From Evansella sp. AB-P1 (GTDB lineage Bacteria > Bacillota > Bacilli > Bacillales > Salisediminibacteriaceae), in assembly GCF_029688925.1 (NCBI RefSeq), contig NZ_JARUKY010000003.1, positions 222,117 to 286,116 of the forward strand: 64,000 nucleotides of DNA. The letters run 5' to 3'. Each line of letters begins with the position of its first letter. Positions within the stretch are counted from its first letter, which is position 1. Under the pieces are notes generated by a model. It did no database searches. It worked only from the letters and a program-made list of their open reading frames with translations, and was not told the DNA's origin. A program made the position numbers and the translations under genes. Of this stretch, positions 63,805 through 64,000 are shown in pieces.

Positions 63805-63990
63805 TTTCAGGGTAGACCTCGATGCAAGAAAAATCTTGCACCATGAAGAATGAAAATATTCTTACTAAGGTGTTCATCCGTTGCAGGCGAATGCTTTCAC
63901 CACAGGCATAAGTGCCACATCTGTTCATGCTTCACAGAGTCTTCATTGCCGTGGGCAACTTTTCAGTCTCCTAAATACCACCAATATATT
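63805..63990. repeat. Dispersed intergenic repeats at the right edge
   Basis: TTTTCAGGGTAGACCTCGATGCAAG...TTGCACCATGAA at 63808-63860, the best match to the block at 7947-7995, then a GAATGCTTTCACC...GTGGGCAAC relative of 7290-7412. Confidence 0.58.
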
Positions 63991-64000
63991 CCTTTATAGT

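Overview
The window looks like the chromosome of a low-GC, Gram-positive, motile, spore-forming Bacillaceae. Evidence is the AT-rich DNA, strong AGGAGG-type ribosome binding sites, many lipoproteins with Asn/Asp-rich linkers, a YjcZ-type sporulation microprotein, CcpA (cre) and LacI-type operators, and CheX/CheY. The acidic, Asn/Glu-rich secreted proteins would suit an alkaliphilic or halotolerant relative (Evansella/Salipaludibacillus-like); that placement is inference. No tRNA, rRNA, prophage, insertion sequence or CRISPR array was recognised.

Layout. 1-5.9 kb: two tandem paralogous sugar-binding lipoproteins with matching LacI-type operators and cre sites, a small membrane protein between them and another lipoprotein. 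6-7.2 kb: lrgAB. 7.2-10 kb: repeat-rich DNA around an M42 peptidase. 10-13.8 kb: a STAS-like protein, then PadR, a DUF1700-type and a DUF4173-type membrane protein. 14-18.5 kb: a peroxiredoxin with an in-frame TGA exactly at the catalytic cysteine, a ZIP transporter, a GGDEF/HD-GYP protein and two microproteins. 18.8-28.7 kb: a TPR/B-repeat surface protein, an NRDE protein, a chemoreceptor, a ring-cleaving dioxygenase, a membrane GDPD and a sortase-anchored protein. 29-37 kb: a 12-copy hairpin repeat array, YdcF, PAS-GGDEF, a beta-hydroxyacid dehydrogenase, a FEN/PIN-like nuclease, cheX-cheY behind a c-di-GMP riboswitch, more arrays and a cationic 23-residue ORF. 37-48 kb: an ABC exporter with divergent TetR, then several lipoproteins and small proteins. 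48-64 kb: a MacB-like transporter, an RDD protein, another array, serA with a ZTP riboswitch far upstream, a riboswitch-controlled chemoreceptor, an MBL hydrolase, STAS and ferritin-like proteins, an M50 peptidase, a GGDEF-EAL protein, ugd and a second ydcF.

Two themes join the genes. The first is cyclic di-GMP: three turnover enzymes (GGDEF+HD-GYP, PAS-GGDEF, PAS-GGDEF-EAL) and three c-di-GMP-I riboswitches, each followed by an intrinsic terminator, ahead of cheX-cheY, a 66-residue UVR-motif protein and a chemoreceptor. The second is repeats: one family of about 51-53 bp hairpin monomers (CCYGCA...TGCRGG) amplified at least four times, a separate 89 bp hairpin array, and dispersed elements. 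These arrays create long false ORFs.

Best leads: the peroxiredoxin TGA with a bSECIS-like hairpin (probable selenoprotein), the riboswitch-controlled UVR microprotein, the cationic 23-mer, the hairpin arrays with arm covariation, and the ZTP aptamer 580 nt from serA.
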